In this document: in pieces, positions 34,751-47,018 of the stretch
How the letters are laid out: each line of letters begins with the position of its first letter
Position numbering within the stretch: position 1 is the stretch's first letter
Position numbers and translations under genes: made by a program
The notes under the pieces: generated by a model
Told to the model about the DNA's origin: nothing
Database searches by the model: none
The model's input: only the letters and a program-made list of their open reading frames with translations
Origin: Chytridium lagenaria
Lineage: Eukaryota > Chytridiomycota > Chytridiomycetes > Chytridiales > Chytridiaceae
NCBI GenBank assembly: GCA_025449115.1
Contig: JAHLKC010000063.1
Location: 1-64,000 of the forward strand
Length of the DNA stretch: 64,000 nucleotides
Reading direction: 5' to 3'

Positions 34751-35362
34751 TCAGATAGTCGTCGGCTTTGGAATCGGATTCGTCACCGTCCCAACCTTCA
34801 CCCCAACATCCACAAACACCGTCACCGAAACCGCCACCACCCTCGTCCTCGTCATCACATCCCTCGTTTTCGTCGCACCCATCCCAGTCCTCGCGCTCCC
34901 CGTCTCGATCCTCGTCGCCCGATGTCGATGCGTACACCCCTCCCCCCCGTCTCACCACTAAACCTCACCAAAACTCATTTCCGTCCCATCCCAACCTCCA
35001 CCACATTTACAAAAGTCGTATCCACGTTCCCCCTCCCCCTCGACTTCATCCTCTGCGGTAAAAGCGTGTTTTTAAAACTCTACCATGAAAAAAATCACAT
35101 TAAAAACATGTGGTTTGAGGGGTGTGGTACCGATATATCGATATCCCGGCGCGTCCGTTGATGAGGTTTGAGGGTCTTAGGTCTGTGTTGGTGGGGATGT
35201 GATTTTGAAGTGGAGGGAGGTGAGGCCTGGGTTTTGGGGGGGTTGAGGATTTGGATGGTGTAAGGGTGGCAGTGGGGAGGGGGTTGGGGTGGGTGTGAGT
35301 TGGGGTAGAATCAATTGAGCGTACGTGGATACGCAGAAGAAGAAGATGAGGATGATATGCAT
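34751..35362 (-). CDS. putative secreted Pro/Thr-rich protein
   Basis: Not recognised. The frame starting at the ATG at 35362 begins with a clear signal peptide (MHIILIFFFCVSTYAQ) followed by a Pro/Thr/Ser linker (LTPTPTPSPLPP). Further downstream, in a second frame, come VDTTFVNVVEVG and a Thr/Val-rich tail (TRDVMTRTRVVAVSVTVFVD, then GVKVGTVTNPIPKPTTI) stopping at 34751. The frames must be joined by splicing or by single-base corrections in G runs near 34945-34955. The composition suits an exported wall or surface protein. The plus-strand Pro/Ser frames here are antisense shadows. Confidence 0.4.
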
Positions 35363-36022
35363 GGTGAGATGGAGATATGGGAAGGGAGTGGGTGGGAGTT
35401 TTTTTTATTTTATAGGAAGGGGTTGGGGATGATGGGGATGAAAGACTCGGTTGGAGGCTTTTTGAGATGAGGGGGAAAGGTAAAATCGTTTAAAGGTTGA
35501 CGCGACAATGTATGGTGTATGGGACGTTAGTTAATTTTAAACAAGGGCCAATCTTATTCTTTTCCTTTTTTGGGGTGAAAAGTGGTGGATGGGGAGTGGG
35601 ACGCTCTGCCACAGTAGTTTCTATGTGATGTAGTGGGGTTTAAACTTTATGGGTGTTGGGAGGGAGTGTAAACAAAGACGGAGAGAAAAGAGAGGGGGCA
35701 GACATACAAATCCCCCGTAACAAAAAAAAAAAACAGAAAAAAACTTAAACGATTGACAGACGTAAACAAAACTTAACAGTAAGATATTCAAGGGGAACGG
35801 GAAAAAAAAACACACAGAAAGAAGAAAAGAAATAGGAAAAAAAGTTGGGGGGGATATGGAAGGTGAATGAAAAACAGCAACACTTAATAAACTTTTAACA
35901 CAAAAAAAATGAAAGCCTCAACACCCAGGAAAACAAGAAAAGGTGTTGGGTAACGGTTAGAGAATCGGGGGTGTCATAAACCAAAAAAACAAAACTCAAT
36001 CAACGTAAAACCTTCCAAAGAT
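35363..36022. other. purine-rich intergenic region
   Basis: Long G/A-rich stretches and several A runs. No gene seen. Confidence 0.4.
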
Positions 36023-37300
36023 CTAAACTCCAACCAAAAACCCACACACATCCCCCCACTCCCCAACACTCAACTCCCCCACATCCCTTTCAACCTCCCC
36101 TCCCTCCCCCCTCCCCAAAATCTTCCCCAAGTCCCACCGGCAAACACTCCCCAACTCCCCACTCGGCACAAGCGCCAACGCCGTCGCCAAAAACACTGCT
36201 CTCGCACCAGCTCCCATCAACAATCTCGGTTCCAGCGGTCTCAACGGATCCCACGGTGGCACCCCACACCCCTTCACAAGATCCCCCAACCGTTCCCCAT
36301 CAATCCCAGGCGCGTTCGTTGCGAGTTGTAATGTGGCGTGGAAATCTGCACTGCAGACGCGTTGACGACGGGGTGGACGAGGGGTTTGTATTGGCGCGCG
36401 TTTTTCGTGACCTTTCAGGATGCGACCGCGTTTCCATTTTTACGCCGCAGCCATTGCAGAGGACGTTGTAGCCTTGTGGGCCGTGTCGCCACATGGGGGT
36501 TTTTTCGGTGCCGCAGAAGGAGCATTGGCGAGCCGGGGCGTTGGGGCTGGGAGGGTGGGCGGTGGTGGTGGTGGGGGTGGTGTTGGGGGGTGCTAATTAG
36601 AGTGGCGTTAGTATATTGTAATCGAAGAAAAAGATATATGGGGAGGGGTTTTAAGTGTGGAAGAAATGATGGTTTAACATACCTTGGGATGGGATCGGGA
36701 AGACTGAATGAACTTAAACTCCGCGTCCTGCTTCTTGATGCACGACTGCCACTCTTCTTATCCGCCTTCTCCGCGGCCGCCTTTTCAGTGGAGACGGTGG
36801 GTGCTGCCACCACCACCTCCTCAACAGGAGCAACAACCACTGGTTCCTCCACAGCCACGTTCTCAACAACCTCCTCCACCATCGCCTCCTTCACCTCCTC
36901 CTCCTCCACTTTTTGCTCCGGCTGCCAAATCACCCCTCCAAGTCCCGCACCTTCCAAAAACGCCGGCACATCCTCCAACAACACAGGGAACGGATCCGCA
37001 TGAAACGGATCCGCGTGGAACGGGTCTTCGAAAAAGAAGGGAGACCTTTTGGGTTCGGTGTCGAGGGTTGGGAGGGATTCGGCTGCTGGAGCGAGATGGT
37101 CGGATTTTGTGGGTGGAGTTGTGTCGGAGTGGGGGGGTTCGGTGTCATTGGGTTGGTCGTCGAGGGGGGCGGGGAGTTTTCGGGGGTCGACCACGTTTTT
37201 TTGTGGGGGCTTCTTGGGAGGTTGGGAGGGTTTTGGGATGGGATGATGTTGATGTTGATGATGATGTGGGTTCGTTCGGGTCTAGGTCCATGGTTGTGGG
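36023..37300 (-). CDS. AT-hook and GATA-type zinc finger region
   Basis: DNA-binding part of a transcription or chromatin factor. An AT-hook (KKRGRPPKTP) lies near 37165-37205 and an acidic Val/Glu region at about 36800-37150. An intron (about 36595-36680, gtatgt to taattag) comes before a GATA finger at 36447-36524. The finger reads CSFCGTEKTPMWRHGP then GYNVLCNGCG, i.e. C-x2-C-x18-C-x2-C, the 18-residue-loop class common in fungi. Removing one base from the T run 36437-36441 restores the usual basic tail VKWKRGRILKGHEKR, and the frame continues to 36023. Frame breaks also occur near 37190. The bromodomain frame upstream runs into this region on the same strand with no clear gene boundary, so both may be one gene. 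Confidence 0.7.
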
Positions 37301-38431
37301 GGTGGATTGAATAGGGGAGGTTTCCGTGGGTTTTGAAGGATCCAGATTAGATTCTAAGTGGTCTTCAAAGGAGGGTATAATGGAGGAGATGTTGCGACGC
37401 CGTGACGATGATGATAGTGATGATGATGATGCGGCTGTGGAGGTGGAGGCAGAGGGGAGGGCGGTGAGGGAGCTTGAGGAGCGACGACGACGTTTAAGGG
37501 AGATGGTGGGGAGGTGGGAGAGGTGAGGGTATCAAGAACGTCCATCATATCATTGTTGTTACTGTTGAATGTTTTTGTTGTCGTTGGGGGTATGCGGTGG
37601 AGAGCCTTGTAAGACCGAGACAAGCGATGACGTGGAGGGGATGGGTTGGGAGGTGAAATGGGAGCGAACGTCTGGGCTTAATCTCCCAACCTGCCAGTCG
37701 AGGTAAGCTTCTAAACCGTCCGCAAGTTTCCTGATGGCGACTCCACCTGCGCCTGATCCTCTCCGCTTGGTGGATGAGACTCCGACGGCGGTGACGGGGT
37801 TGTGGGTGGTACCAACCGGGCCACTTGTTGAAGAGGGGGAAGCCCAAATCTTTCTCGCGTTCTCAAAGATGAGGCGGAGGTCTTGCATAAAGGCTGTGAC
37901 GGAGGGGTAGGCATTGTCATCGAGGAGTTGTTCAACGGTGGAGAGGTCCATAGGACGGGCTACGTGCGGGGTTTGTTCAATGGGTGGGGTGGGGAATTGA
38001 TGATTTGTTGAGTTTGAAGGGTCAGATGGATGGTCTGACCAGTTCCATTCTAGAGGATCCATGGGGAAGAGGAATGGACCAGCGTCCGAGTGGCGCTGGA
38101 GACCGTGAAGAATGGAACGACAGATGTTGAGGTGGTCTTGGGGAATGGTGTGACGTTGGGGAACGCGTTGGGCGGAGGATGGCATTTTTGAAGAGGTAAA
38201 GTTGGAAGCGACGGTTGTAGCTGGGGATGGATGGGAGTGATGCTGATGATGATTACGGAGTGAATGATGATGGTTTGGTACCGAAGATGAAGTTGAAGAA
38301 GAAGAGTCTACTGAAAGTCTTCTTCTTTGAGGAGATGGTGGACAGGAAGAACTAGGCAAGATGTCCTCCATGGAGTCACTGACCACTCCAGATGAATCAG
38401 GAGCAGCAGCACTTGAAGGTAATGGTTCCAA
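37301..38431 (-). CDS. bromodomain protein (likely same gene as the GATA region)
   Basis: Acetyl-lysine reader module. From about 38140 to 37840 the frame reads HLNICRSILHGLQRH, AGPFLFPMDPLEW, then RPMDLSTVEQLLDDNAY and VTAFMQDLRLIFENARKIW, the alphaZ, ZA-loop, PMDL and BC-loop parts of a bromodomain. The conserved BC-loop Asn is present (ENARKIW). The ZA loop is longer than usual (about 25 extra residues with Pro/Ser). Sequence before it is Ser/His-rich. The first in-frame ATG is near 38371, since the frame stays open to 38472 without a Met, so an upstream exon is likely (see 39194-39529). After the domain the frame shifts by one base in an A run near 37573 and continues toward the AT-hook. 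Confidence 0.75.
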
Positions 38432-38589
38432 GGTAGGAGAAGGTAACGCAAATGCGTCTTCAGTGGTTGAAGCAGGTGAAGAGTACGGTGTCTCCTCTTT
38501 AAGAGTGGTTGGATGATGGGGGTATGGTATTTGATGGATGGTGGTGTTGGTGGTTGTGTGTTATTATTTGATGGGAGAGGTGAAGGGAT

Positions 38590-39193
38590 ATTAAATTGTC
38601 AGTTTTTTTTTAATAAAAATAAATAAATAAATAAAAATAATTTTTTCTTTTTTCAGAAATAAATAAATAAATAAATAAATAAAATAATTTTTTAAAATTA
38701 AACAAAAAAGGAACCGGAGCAAAATGAAGAGAGAACATAAAAATAAATAAATTTTTCTAATGGGAAAGGGTAGGACAAGCAAGGGATTGGGTATTATTTG
38801 GGAAGTAAAAAGTTTGGTATTTAATAAATAAGTAAATAGAAAAAGGGAGGAAGAGGAAGGAGGGAGGGTGGGACTGGAGGTATTTATTATATACGGAGGG
38901 AGGCAGGGCAACCATGTGCATTCAGTAAGTAATTCACGGGCAAGGTCGCCGTCATTGTCAATTGTGTATTTTGTGCGGTGAGCAGGTAACGATGAATAAA
39001 TGAAGCCCTTCTTGCAGCCCATTCAGCATCATTCCCATCATCAATTCATTCATTCAATATGTCCATCACATCCAGCTCCAGTAAACTCATGTTTAAAACT
39101 GTACATTCCATGTGGGTAAAGTAAAAGGGTGTGATGTGCAAAAATAGTGGAGTGTAGAGAATAAAGAGTAGTAGGTGGAGATATAGATGGATT
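38590..39193. other. low-complexity A/T region
   Basis: aaat/aata repeats at about 38612-38690 and a taaataagtaaata stretch. It is probably an intron or spacer. No coding evidence. Confidence 0.45.
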
Positions 39194-39529
39194 TCAAGTA
39201 CCTAGTAAAGATGATCGTGATGCTCTTCTCTCCGTGATCATGGCGGTAGTGGTCTTTGAATGATGGTGATGATGGTGAAGCTTCTTTTTCTTTGTGCTCG
39301 TATGAGACAAGGGAGATGATGATGATGAAGAAGAAGAAGAAGCAGAAGAAGAAGAAGAAGAAGGGATGAATGGAGTGATGGGTAGTAATAGGGGTGATGA
39401 ATGAGCACTTGATGGTGCAGGTGAATCAGGACGCGCGAGCATCATGACTTGTGGTGATGGTGATGGTGATGATGCCGTCGACACAGGTATTCTTGGTCTT
39501 GTTCTTATTATTGTTGTTGTTGTTGTCAT
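39194..39529 (-). CDS. possible first exon, Ser/Thr/His-rich
   Basis: An ATG frame of 111 codons with Thr, Ser and His runs ([23 protein letters not shown]). It ends at ERRASRSSLL next to a possible donor (gtactt). It could be the N-terminal exon of the bromodomain gene, whose frame is open without an ATG near 38472. The intervening sequence would be about 720 bases, long for this genome. Codon repeats alone could also produce this frame. Confidence 0.3.
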   Translation of the reverse strand: MTTTTTIIRTRPRIPVSTASSPSPSPQVMMLARPDSPAPSSAHSSPLLLPITPFIPSSSSSSASSSSSSSSSPLSHTSTKKKKLHHHHHHSKTTTAMITERRASRSSLLGT

Positions 39530-41159
39530 TATTCCATGAATAATTATAATTATTAATATTATATATTATTTTAACTATAAAGGGGAATATATTATTTATT
39601 AGGAGATGAAAAAAAAGACGGTCAAGTATATATTGAGCAAGTACCAGGGCCCAATGATATTTATTATAGTAACAATTTGCTATTTGATGGTGTCGCGTTT
39701 TTTCATATTTTTAATTCCCGTGTTATAAATTAATAGTGTGTGTGTTCCGTGATAGTGTAACCATTGTATTACAATTCCAAGAGAGGGAGGGGGGGTGCTT
39801 CTATATATTAGTTGTAGTATATATATTTTAAAAATAAATTTATTTTTTATAAGGTTGTTCAACTCTTATAATTAATTAATTAATTATCACATCCAAAGAG
39901 TGGCTATTCAAAAAGAGCCAATGAAAATATAACACTCTAAACAAGGTATATCATCGGAGAATTCTTTTACATATTAAATAATATTTATTATTAATAAGAA
40001 GAAGAAGGAAGGACGTCATTTATATCTATGTTATTTATTATTTATAAGGGAGGCACACACACACCACACACCACCCAAAAGAAATATAAATATTTATTAA
40101 TATTAAAATGGGGGCGTGGTTTTTGTTTTGTTAAAAAGTGGAGACCAGTCTTTATTGGCTAAAATAAATGGTATATAAATGCTTTTTTTATTTATTTATT
40201 TTTAATGAAAAAGACAAACCAATGAGTAAATAAATAAATGAATAAGACAAGCCTTTACTCAATCATTCCTTTTTTTTAAAAAAATAAATATAAATGGAGT
40301 TTTAGCTGCTAAAGAAAACGACGGCTTTATCTGCTTCTAAACACTCTGTCAAGCGTCTTACTTCTATATCCGCTTCTGACTCTGAACAGGATCCAGTGTC
40401 CTCTTTTCATTAGTTAAAAAAAACTCTCCCCACCTCTTTGTATTTCAACTCTTTAAACGCGTCAAAGTTAGTCTTCGTTCCCGTTGACGCGTCCAAAGCA
40501 ATTTATAGCGGCCAATCATACTAAGGCAATCACACGAGAAATGGAAATACGCGTCTGGAATGGCGAATTTTGATACTTGAGACCAGGACACTCGAAACTC
40601 CTCAAACGTCTTCTACACTATGAGTAAAAAAAAAAAAAAGCTTTAGGTATATTCTTGTTCAAAGGCTTGACCCTTCCCTTTTTATTGGATTCCACCACTT
40701 TAACAGCTTTAGTAGCATATATCATCAAACAACGACATTGTATAAACTAGTATTTGATGTCACTGAGTGAGGTACGTAAAATAAAAGTAATAATAATGAC
40801 ACATAAAATATGGAGCGTCTCCCGGTTTCCAGATTTTCGCTCAATGCAATGGCAATGGACACGCCTATTGTGAAAACAAGAAAGAAAAAAGAATACAATC
40901 ACAACGTTTAATATATCAAAAATATTGCAAATGTAAAGCAAGGCGCACCACCAGGAACACAAAATACAGAGTTAACGAACGAGTACACCAAAAATGAACC
41001 AAAAAAACTTCCTCCTAAACAAAAAGCGACGCGGAAAGTAGGAAAAAAACAAAAAAAACACCCTTTTTTCCCCAAAAGCAGCAACTCTAGCAACCCTTTC
41101 AGCTAAATAAATACAGGTCAACAAAGGGAAAAAAAATAAAATAAAAGCACACCCTCAAT
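39530..41159. other. A/T-rich intergenic region
   Basis: About 1.6 kb, very A/T-rich, with cac repeats near 40052-40073 and many attaatta motifs. No gene or RNA was recognised. Confidence 0.5.
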
Positions 41160-44100
41160 TCAATATTTCCGAAGCCGACATCTTCCCATCCCCCCTACTA
41201 CTCTTTCCACTCCCATCACTCCCCGCCCGTCTCGCATAAAACATCTCCCTCACTTTCAAAGCCTCATTCTTGGCTTTCGCAACAGCACTCGTCAATCCCC
41301 TCGTTGAGCGTCCAAGATCACTCACAGACTTGACTTTACGCGGGGAATCCCCTCTGAACCGTATCGCGTGGGAACAGAATGCCGAGTCGTCCCTTGCGCC
41401 GCCATTTGTGGTGACTCGGAACGTGATGAAAGAGTGACATCAACACCTCCACGTGTTATATCTACACCTCGTGGAGCTCGACCATCACCACGCCATCTTA
41501 ACGACTCGGAACGTTCTAAATCATTCGTCTCGTCACCACCACGCGCAAACTCCTCACCACGCTGCATCCTCACATCCCACTCCACCTCATATTCTCAAAC
41601 CGTCCAAACCCTCTCCCCTCATCCCCCCTCAACCCCCTCTCACCACGTCCACCCCCCTCCCGCAACTCCACAATCCGTTCCTCCAACTCCCTCCTCGCCT
41701 CCTCCCGAAACCTCTCCAACGGCCCCCCACTCCTCCCTAAAACCGGCTGCGGAATCCTCGACACACTCCCTCTCCCCACCTCCCGCTCCTCCTCCCCATC
41801 ACTCACCGACAAATTCCCAAACGACGGCGTCGTAATCGACATCTCCGTCGACACCGTCCGTTCCGTCCCTTTCCTTGCACGACTCCGCATCCCAACTCCC
41901 AGTAACCTCTCATCAACCTCCCCAACATCCTCCACCCTCGTTACATCTTCTTCAAGCCTAACTACAACCGCCGGAACCGTCCCTACCTCCGTCCCACCCC
42001 TCAACACCGCAGGGCCACGCCCAAACATCTTCATCTCAACATCCTCATCCTCTCTCCTCCTCAACCTCTCAACCCTCTCCATCTGCGCATCAAGTTTCTC
42101 ATTCAACGTCCTTCCATCATCCATCCTCTTTATCTCTTCTCTTCCATCTCGTCTGCCCATCTCATCTCTTACACCTTGTCCCCCTCTATCCCCTCTATCA
42201 CCCCTTCCATCTCTTCCACCTCTCCTCCCTTCCACCCCCCCTCCTCCCTCCCCTTCCGTCCCTTAATCGCCTCCCCAAAAAACCTCCCCCAATACCCCCC
42301 AAAAACCTCTCCACAACCTCCCTAACACTCCCAACCCCTCCCCTCCTCCCCCCCACCTCCCCCCGCCACAAACCCTAACCCGCCCCCAACCATCCTCTCC
42401 ACAACCCCCGCAACACGTTCATCAAAAACCCCACCACCCTCACTCCATCCTAAAACCCGTCCCATCCCACTCGTCATCACACAAACCCCTCCAACATTCC
42501 TCTCATCCCCAAGTCCATACTCGGAAACCCCCGTATGTCGCGACACCCCATTCCCCTTTTCCTCACTTTTCAACCCCACATCCTCATCTTTTCCACATCG
42601 CTCCATCCGTTCCAAAATCTCAGATAACTCACTCTGCACCCTTTCACTCTGCCTCCCTTCCACACCCCGTCTCACCTTCTCTCTCAACCCAAAATCCCCA
42701 CCTTTCCCACGTCTCTCCATCCGTTCCAAAATCTCTGATATTCCTACATCCTCATCTCCCCTTTCACTCTGCCTCCCTTCCCCATCCCGCCCTCTCCATC
42801 CTCCCAATCCCTGCGCCACCCCCATCAGTCCGTTTCACTTCCACCCTCTCAATCTCACGCCATAGTCCCTCACCCTTTTCAGCATCACCCTGTCGACTCT
42901 CAGCCTCCTTCGCCTTCAACCTCTCAATAGCAACCCTCTCCACGACCTCCCGCACGCTTTCCTTGCGAAACGGTATCGTGTATGAAACCGGTGGCGGGAG
43001 GGGTACCTTTTTTTGAGGAGGCTCAATCGTAGGTTCCAAAGCTGTCGCTATTGTCGCGTCCACAGATACATCCTGTTTTGAAACAGTCTGACCCGCGCAA
43101 CAATTGCAAATACACGTTAAAACAAAAAAAGAAGAAGAAGAAGAAGAAATAAAAACAAAAGAGGAGGATGAGAGGGAGAGACTTTTTAAAAAACTAACAA
43201 AAACGTCTAAAACATGAAAGGAGATGAAAAAAAAACTTAGGGTTAAATAAAAGCAATCATCACCTCAACTTTACTCCCATGAATCACCTTTGACGCAACC
43301 CGAATCATCGCCTTACGTTCTATCGTCTTTTCAGGAACCTGCACAGCAGCTACCGCCGTCCCATCGCGTCCCTGCACCGTCTGCGTCGCCTCATCCACCA
43401 TCTTCTTTGGCCATCTACCACCAAAATTCAATCAGTCCAAAAACTCACTCCACTCAAACCACTTACAATCCATCGCAAAACCCCATCCTTGGGCATCTCA
43501 ACTTTCAATTTAGTATTACCCTCCCTCGTCATCGTTCGACCCCGTGGTTCTTCCATCCCTTCAACCTCCTCATCCCTCGTCGTCATCACATCAAACCTCA
43601 TGCGTGAAAGACGTTCGCCCACGTTCCGACGTAACCGATTTGGATGCCTTTTCCGCTGTACACCGTCTTTTTCGTCGTCTTGCAGGCCCAGCGGACGGTA
43701 CATGCTCGCGATGGCCCCACCAACCAGGATAAATCACCTCCTCAGTCTCCTCTTCATCGCTCCCCGAGTTTCCGCGAACGGTCGTCGAGTCATCGCTGTC
43801 TTCGGTTGTGCGGAGATGGCGGGGATCACGGGGTTGGGAAAGGGAACGTGTGGATGACCGAGGACGAGAAGTTGAACGCTAACCATCACATTATTAACGC
43901 AAGAATAACCAACCCTTTTAAAATGCAAACCGGTAATACGTCCAGCAAAGAGAAACTGAAATCAAGGGATGAAGACAATGTCCTTACTTCTGGTAACGCC
44001 ATCACCGTCTCCAAAGCAAGTCTTCGAGCCCCCCTCCCCCCCGATACGGCACAAACGTCGAGCTCCCACTCCCAAACCCCATCACATCCGTATCCAGCAC

Positions 44101-44363
44101 ACTATGCTGCGGCATCCCATCTCGGCCGACACGGCGAAATGGTTTGGACGATGGATGCGATGGGTTGAAGTTAGGATTCGGGGGTTGTTTGTGCGCATCG
44201 TACGGGCGAGATGGAGGGCTCTGTCGAGGGCTGAGGATGTTGTAGGGTTGATTTTTAGAGAGGAGGAGGAAGCTGGAGGACGGGTGAGGGTGTTGGTGAT
44301 GGGGAGGAGGGGATGGGAGTGATCGGTTGTGTTGCGGAGATGGTGGTGGGAGGGTCCGGACAT
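41160..44363 (-). CDS. large coiled-coil hypothetical protein
   Basis: Several minus-strand frames read in order as one protein of very roughly 950 aa, starting near the ATG at 44363 and ending at 41160. They are interrupted by introns (for example a donor gtaagg near 43992 and gtaagt near 43465) and single-base breaks. Charged helical segments recur: REVVERVAIERLKAKEAESR, RTLNEKLDAQMERVERLR and RFREEARRELEERIVEL. A 38-residue unit is tandemly repeated (SEILERMERRGK and SEILERMERCGK, 114-base period near 42601 and 42715). The C-terminus is SAVAKAKNEALKVREMFYAR and a Gly/Ser tail. No family was recognised; a structural or cytoskeletal role is a guess. Confidence 0.5.
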
Positions 44364-44933
44364 TTTTATTGATGTGACAATTGTTTGGTGAAATTACAAT
44401 CAATAATATGGTTTGTGATGGTCAATAAACGTAAGTGTAAAATGACGATATGTAACAGATTTTATCATTCCCTCCCCACTAAACCTCCCATCACAAGATT
44501 CCACCAAAAAAGGGGGAAAGGAAAATAGTAGTATAAAAAACCAAAAAAAAAAAAAAAACCAGTTAAAATGTCCTGTAACGAAAAGCAATCAAAAGGAGAG
44601 GGATGACGTTAAAATGTACAAAGGTTACAGCTAAGATAAAAAATATTGCATACATGTAAACCTTCGTGTCCTTGCCATATATATATTTAACGTCCAAGGA
44701 ATAAAAAGGAAGACACTAACACCTACACGATCTTCCAAAAAACAACACAGCATCACATTTTATACATTCAAAAAAACGAGGGCAAAACAAAATGAAAAGT
44801 AATATCCTGAATATAAAAAGTCATCATAACGATCACGGTTAAAGAAAAAAGAGTCGGCAAGAAAAGGCACTAATATATGCAGATAATAAAAAAACCCCGA
44901 AACTGTCCGAGAATATCCGTAATTTATGACACC
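44364..44933. other. intergenic
   Basis: A/T-rich region with A runs near 44543-44558. No gene seen. Confidence 0.4.
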
Positions 44934-46303
44934 TTAATAGCGATGCGGCCACGTGATTCCCTTCAACCAATCCAACACAACCTTCTTCTCCTTTGCGCTA
45001 CAATACGAATTCTGTTCAAGGGGTAAAAGCTGTGTACTTTTAAATCCTATCCATCCATCATCAAAGTCAACGGCATCCAGCAATCGATCATTCGGAACAG
45101 GAGGACGGGAGACGGAGAGGTTGAGCTGTCGAATTTTCGATCGGATTTGAGAGGGAACGAGAGTGAGGCCGTGCTCAGAGTTGAGAACGGCTCTGGCGCG
45201 GAGCACTTTATCGTCGTTGCGGAGGTAGGGGTATTCTTTGAGGAGGGAGATTTTGAGCGTGCGAATCATGGAGGGCGTCCAGAAGTCAGGGGGTTCTGGG
45301 GAAGGCGTGGGATGACGAGGAGGACAGAGGTCCTGAAAGACTACTGCACTTTTTCTTCTTGATACGTGTGGGTTGATACTTTGGCTATAAATGTTAAATA
45401 AAATTCGTCAAATATGTTAAATATACGTTAACGGCCGCAAAAGAATGCTACGAATATAAAAAAGTTCCTTACGTTTGTGATAATCGAGTTGGTGTGTTGT
45501 CATTTCGTTTCGGTGAAGGAACTGCTGATATCGTATTTTCATCAAGTTTTTGTGAGGGTTGACCTTTTCCCACATCAGGCTTTTCGACGGCATGTTGATT
45601 CTGTTGAGTCTGTTGAGTCTCTTGACTTTCTTGACTCTCCCCTACGCCACCATTATCTTTTTTGTGAAGTTTGATACTGTAGTTATAAATATAATATTAA
45701 CTTCGTTAAATTCATTCAATATACGTTAATGGCTGCAGAAAAATGCAGAGTTATTGAAAATTCCTTACGTTTGTATTGATTGAGTTGGTGTGTTATCATT
45801 TCGTTTCGGCGAAGGAACTGCGGATATCTTATTTTCATCAGGTTTTTGTGAAAGTTGACCTTTTCCCTTTTCAAACTTTTCGACAGCATGTTGATTCTGT
45901 TGAGTCTGTTGAATCTCTTGACTCTCTTGACTCTTCCCTAAATCCCCATTCTTTTTCTTCTTCGGAGTCTCCCTCACATCTTCCTTGTCCTCCACCCTCT
46001 TCCTTTTCCCCAACACCAGTCTCTTCCCTTCCCCTACTTCCGCTCTCTTCCCTTCCCCTACTTTCTCCTCCACCTTCTTTCCCTTCACAGCCCTCACAGC
46101 CTTACCCGCACCCCCACCTGTTTACGCTGTCGTGATACTGTCTGTCGATTTCGTGAGGGTGGAGGAGCAGGTTTTGCATGACTGCTTCGAAGCCGCTTGG
46201 AGATGTTTTCTTCGACAGATGGAGGGGACGGGGGCGATTCGGTTGGATTAGTTAGGAGGACTGGGGGTGGTGAGGCTCGGTGCGCTGTGCTTCGGGTGCG
46301 CAT
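44934..46303 (-). CDS. basic hypothetical protein with duplicated exon
   Basis: Not recognised. Exons: 45769-46303, 45473-45676 and 44934-45378, with introns of 92 and 94 nt. All junctions are phase 2 and join exactly, provided one G is missing from a G run near 46110-46116. The start is ATG at 46303. Exon 1 is Pro/Ser- then Lys/Arg/Glu-rich (GKRKRVEDKEDV, TPKKKK). Its last part and exon 2 share the sequence SQESQE-QQTQQNQHAVEK and ENxISAVPSPKRNDNTPT. Exon 3 looks globular: PEPPDFWTPSMIRTLKISL, then LTLVPSQIRSKIRQLNL and VLDWLKGITWPHRY. The basic, Gln-rich composition suggests a nuclear protein (inference). Confidence 0.65.
45379..45971. repeat. tandem duplication of exon plus intron, 296-bp period
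   Basis: Two adjacent units, each one intron plus one coding block, align along their whole length. ttacgtttgt recurs at 45469 and 45765, cattttcatcaggttttt-like and catgttgattctgttgagtctgttga blocks follow, and the introns share ttaataacgtt-type sequence. The unit length (204 + 92) equals exon 2 plus intron 1. Confidence 0.85.
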
Positions 46304-47018
46304 TGGGGGAGACGTCGTTGTGATTTCGGACCGTCACACGCCAATGAATTCCACGAAAACAATGGATTATTTGTTGGAAACATTGGAAGTGTTCTCTGAT
46401 ACACCTTTGATACAAAAAGTTCAACGAAAGGAATGTGTTTTGTAAGGAAGCATGTAGTGGAGAATGTACATAAAGTGTTAAGAGCGGATTAGTTTCTAAA
46501 CAAGTGTTTTAATTATGGCGTGACTTTTAAGTGCCCACCCAACTCTTTCTCAAAACAGCTCCTCTCTAAACATATTATATACTCTGCTACTCACAGAATC
46601 CTCATGGCGCCCTTTGAACCAGCACACAACATTCTACTTTCCAAAACTTGCAAAACCACCCACATAGATTAAGTTAGTCACGTCAACTGGAGTAATAATC
46701 GTCGAGGAAGGACCTGTGTTGCGATAGCAAGAAAAGACATAGCAAATACCTATGGAATCTCGTAAGTCTATATCTTATGCTATCAAGGTTTTCATCCCTA
46801 GTATGAAGCTTCTGACAGCCTGATAAAAATTAATTAACAACCAAAGTAAAAAGACAGCTTGCCGTCAAACCACCTGTTTTAGTTTCGATATCCTCACGCC
46901 CTACACTGTTATCAGAGTCTATGGAAAAGGAAAAAACTTAGAACCGCTTTCAACAAGGAGGAAAAAGTCACTTTATAATTGTTATTTTGTTATTTATTCA
47001 ACCTCAAAATAACTGCTT
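46304..47018. other. intergenic
   Basis: No gene seen. Upstream region of the duplicated-exon gene and 3' flank of the ankyrin gene. Confidence 0.4.

Noticed and set aside
34768..35061. Plus-strand Pro/Ser-rich ORF
   Set aside because: It is the antisense of the Thr/Val-rich tail of the secreted protein on the minus strand.
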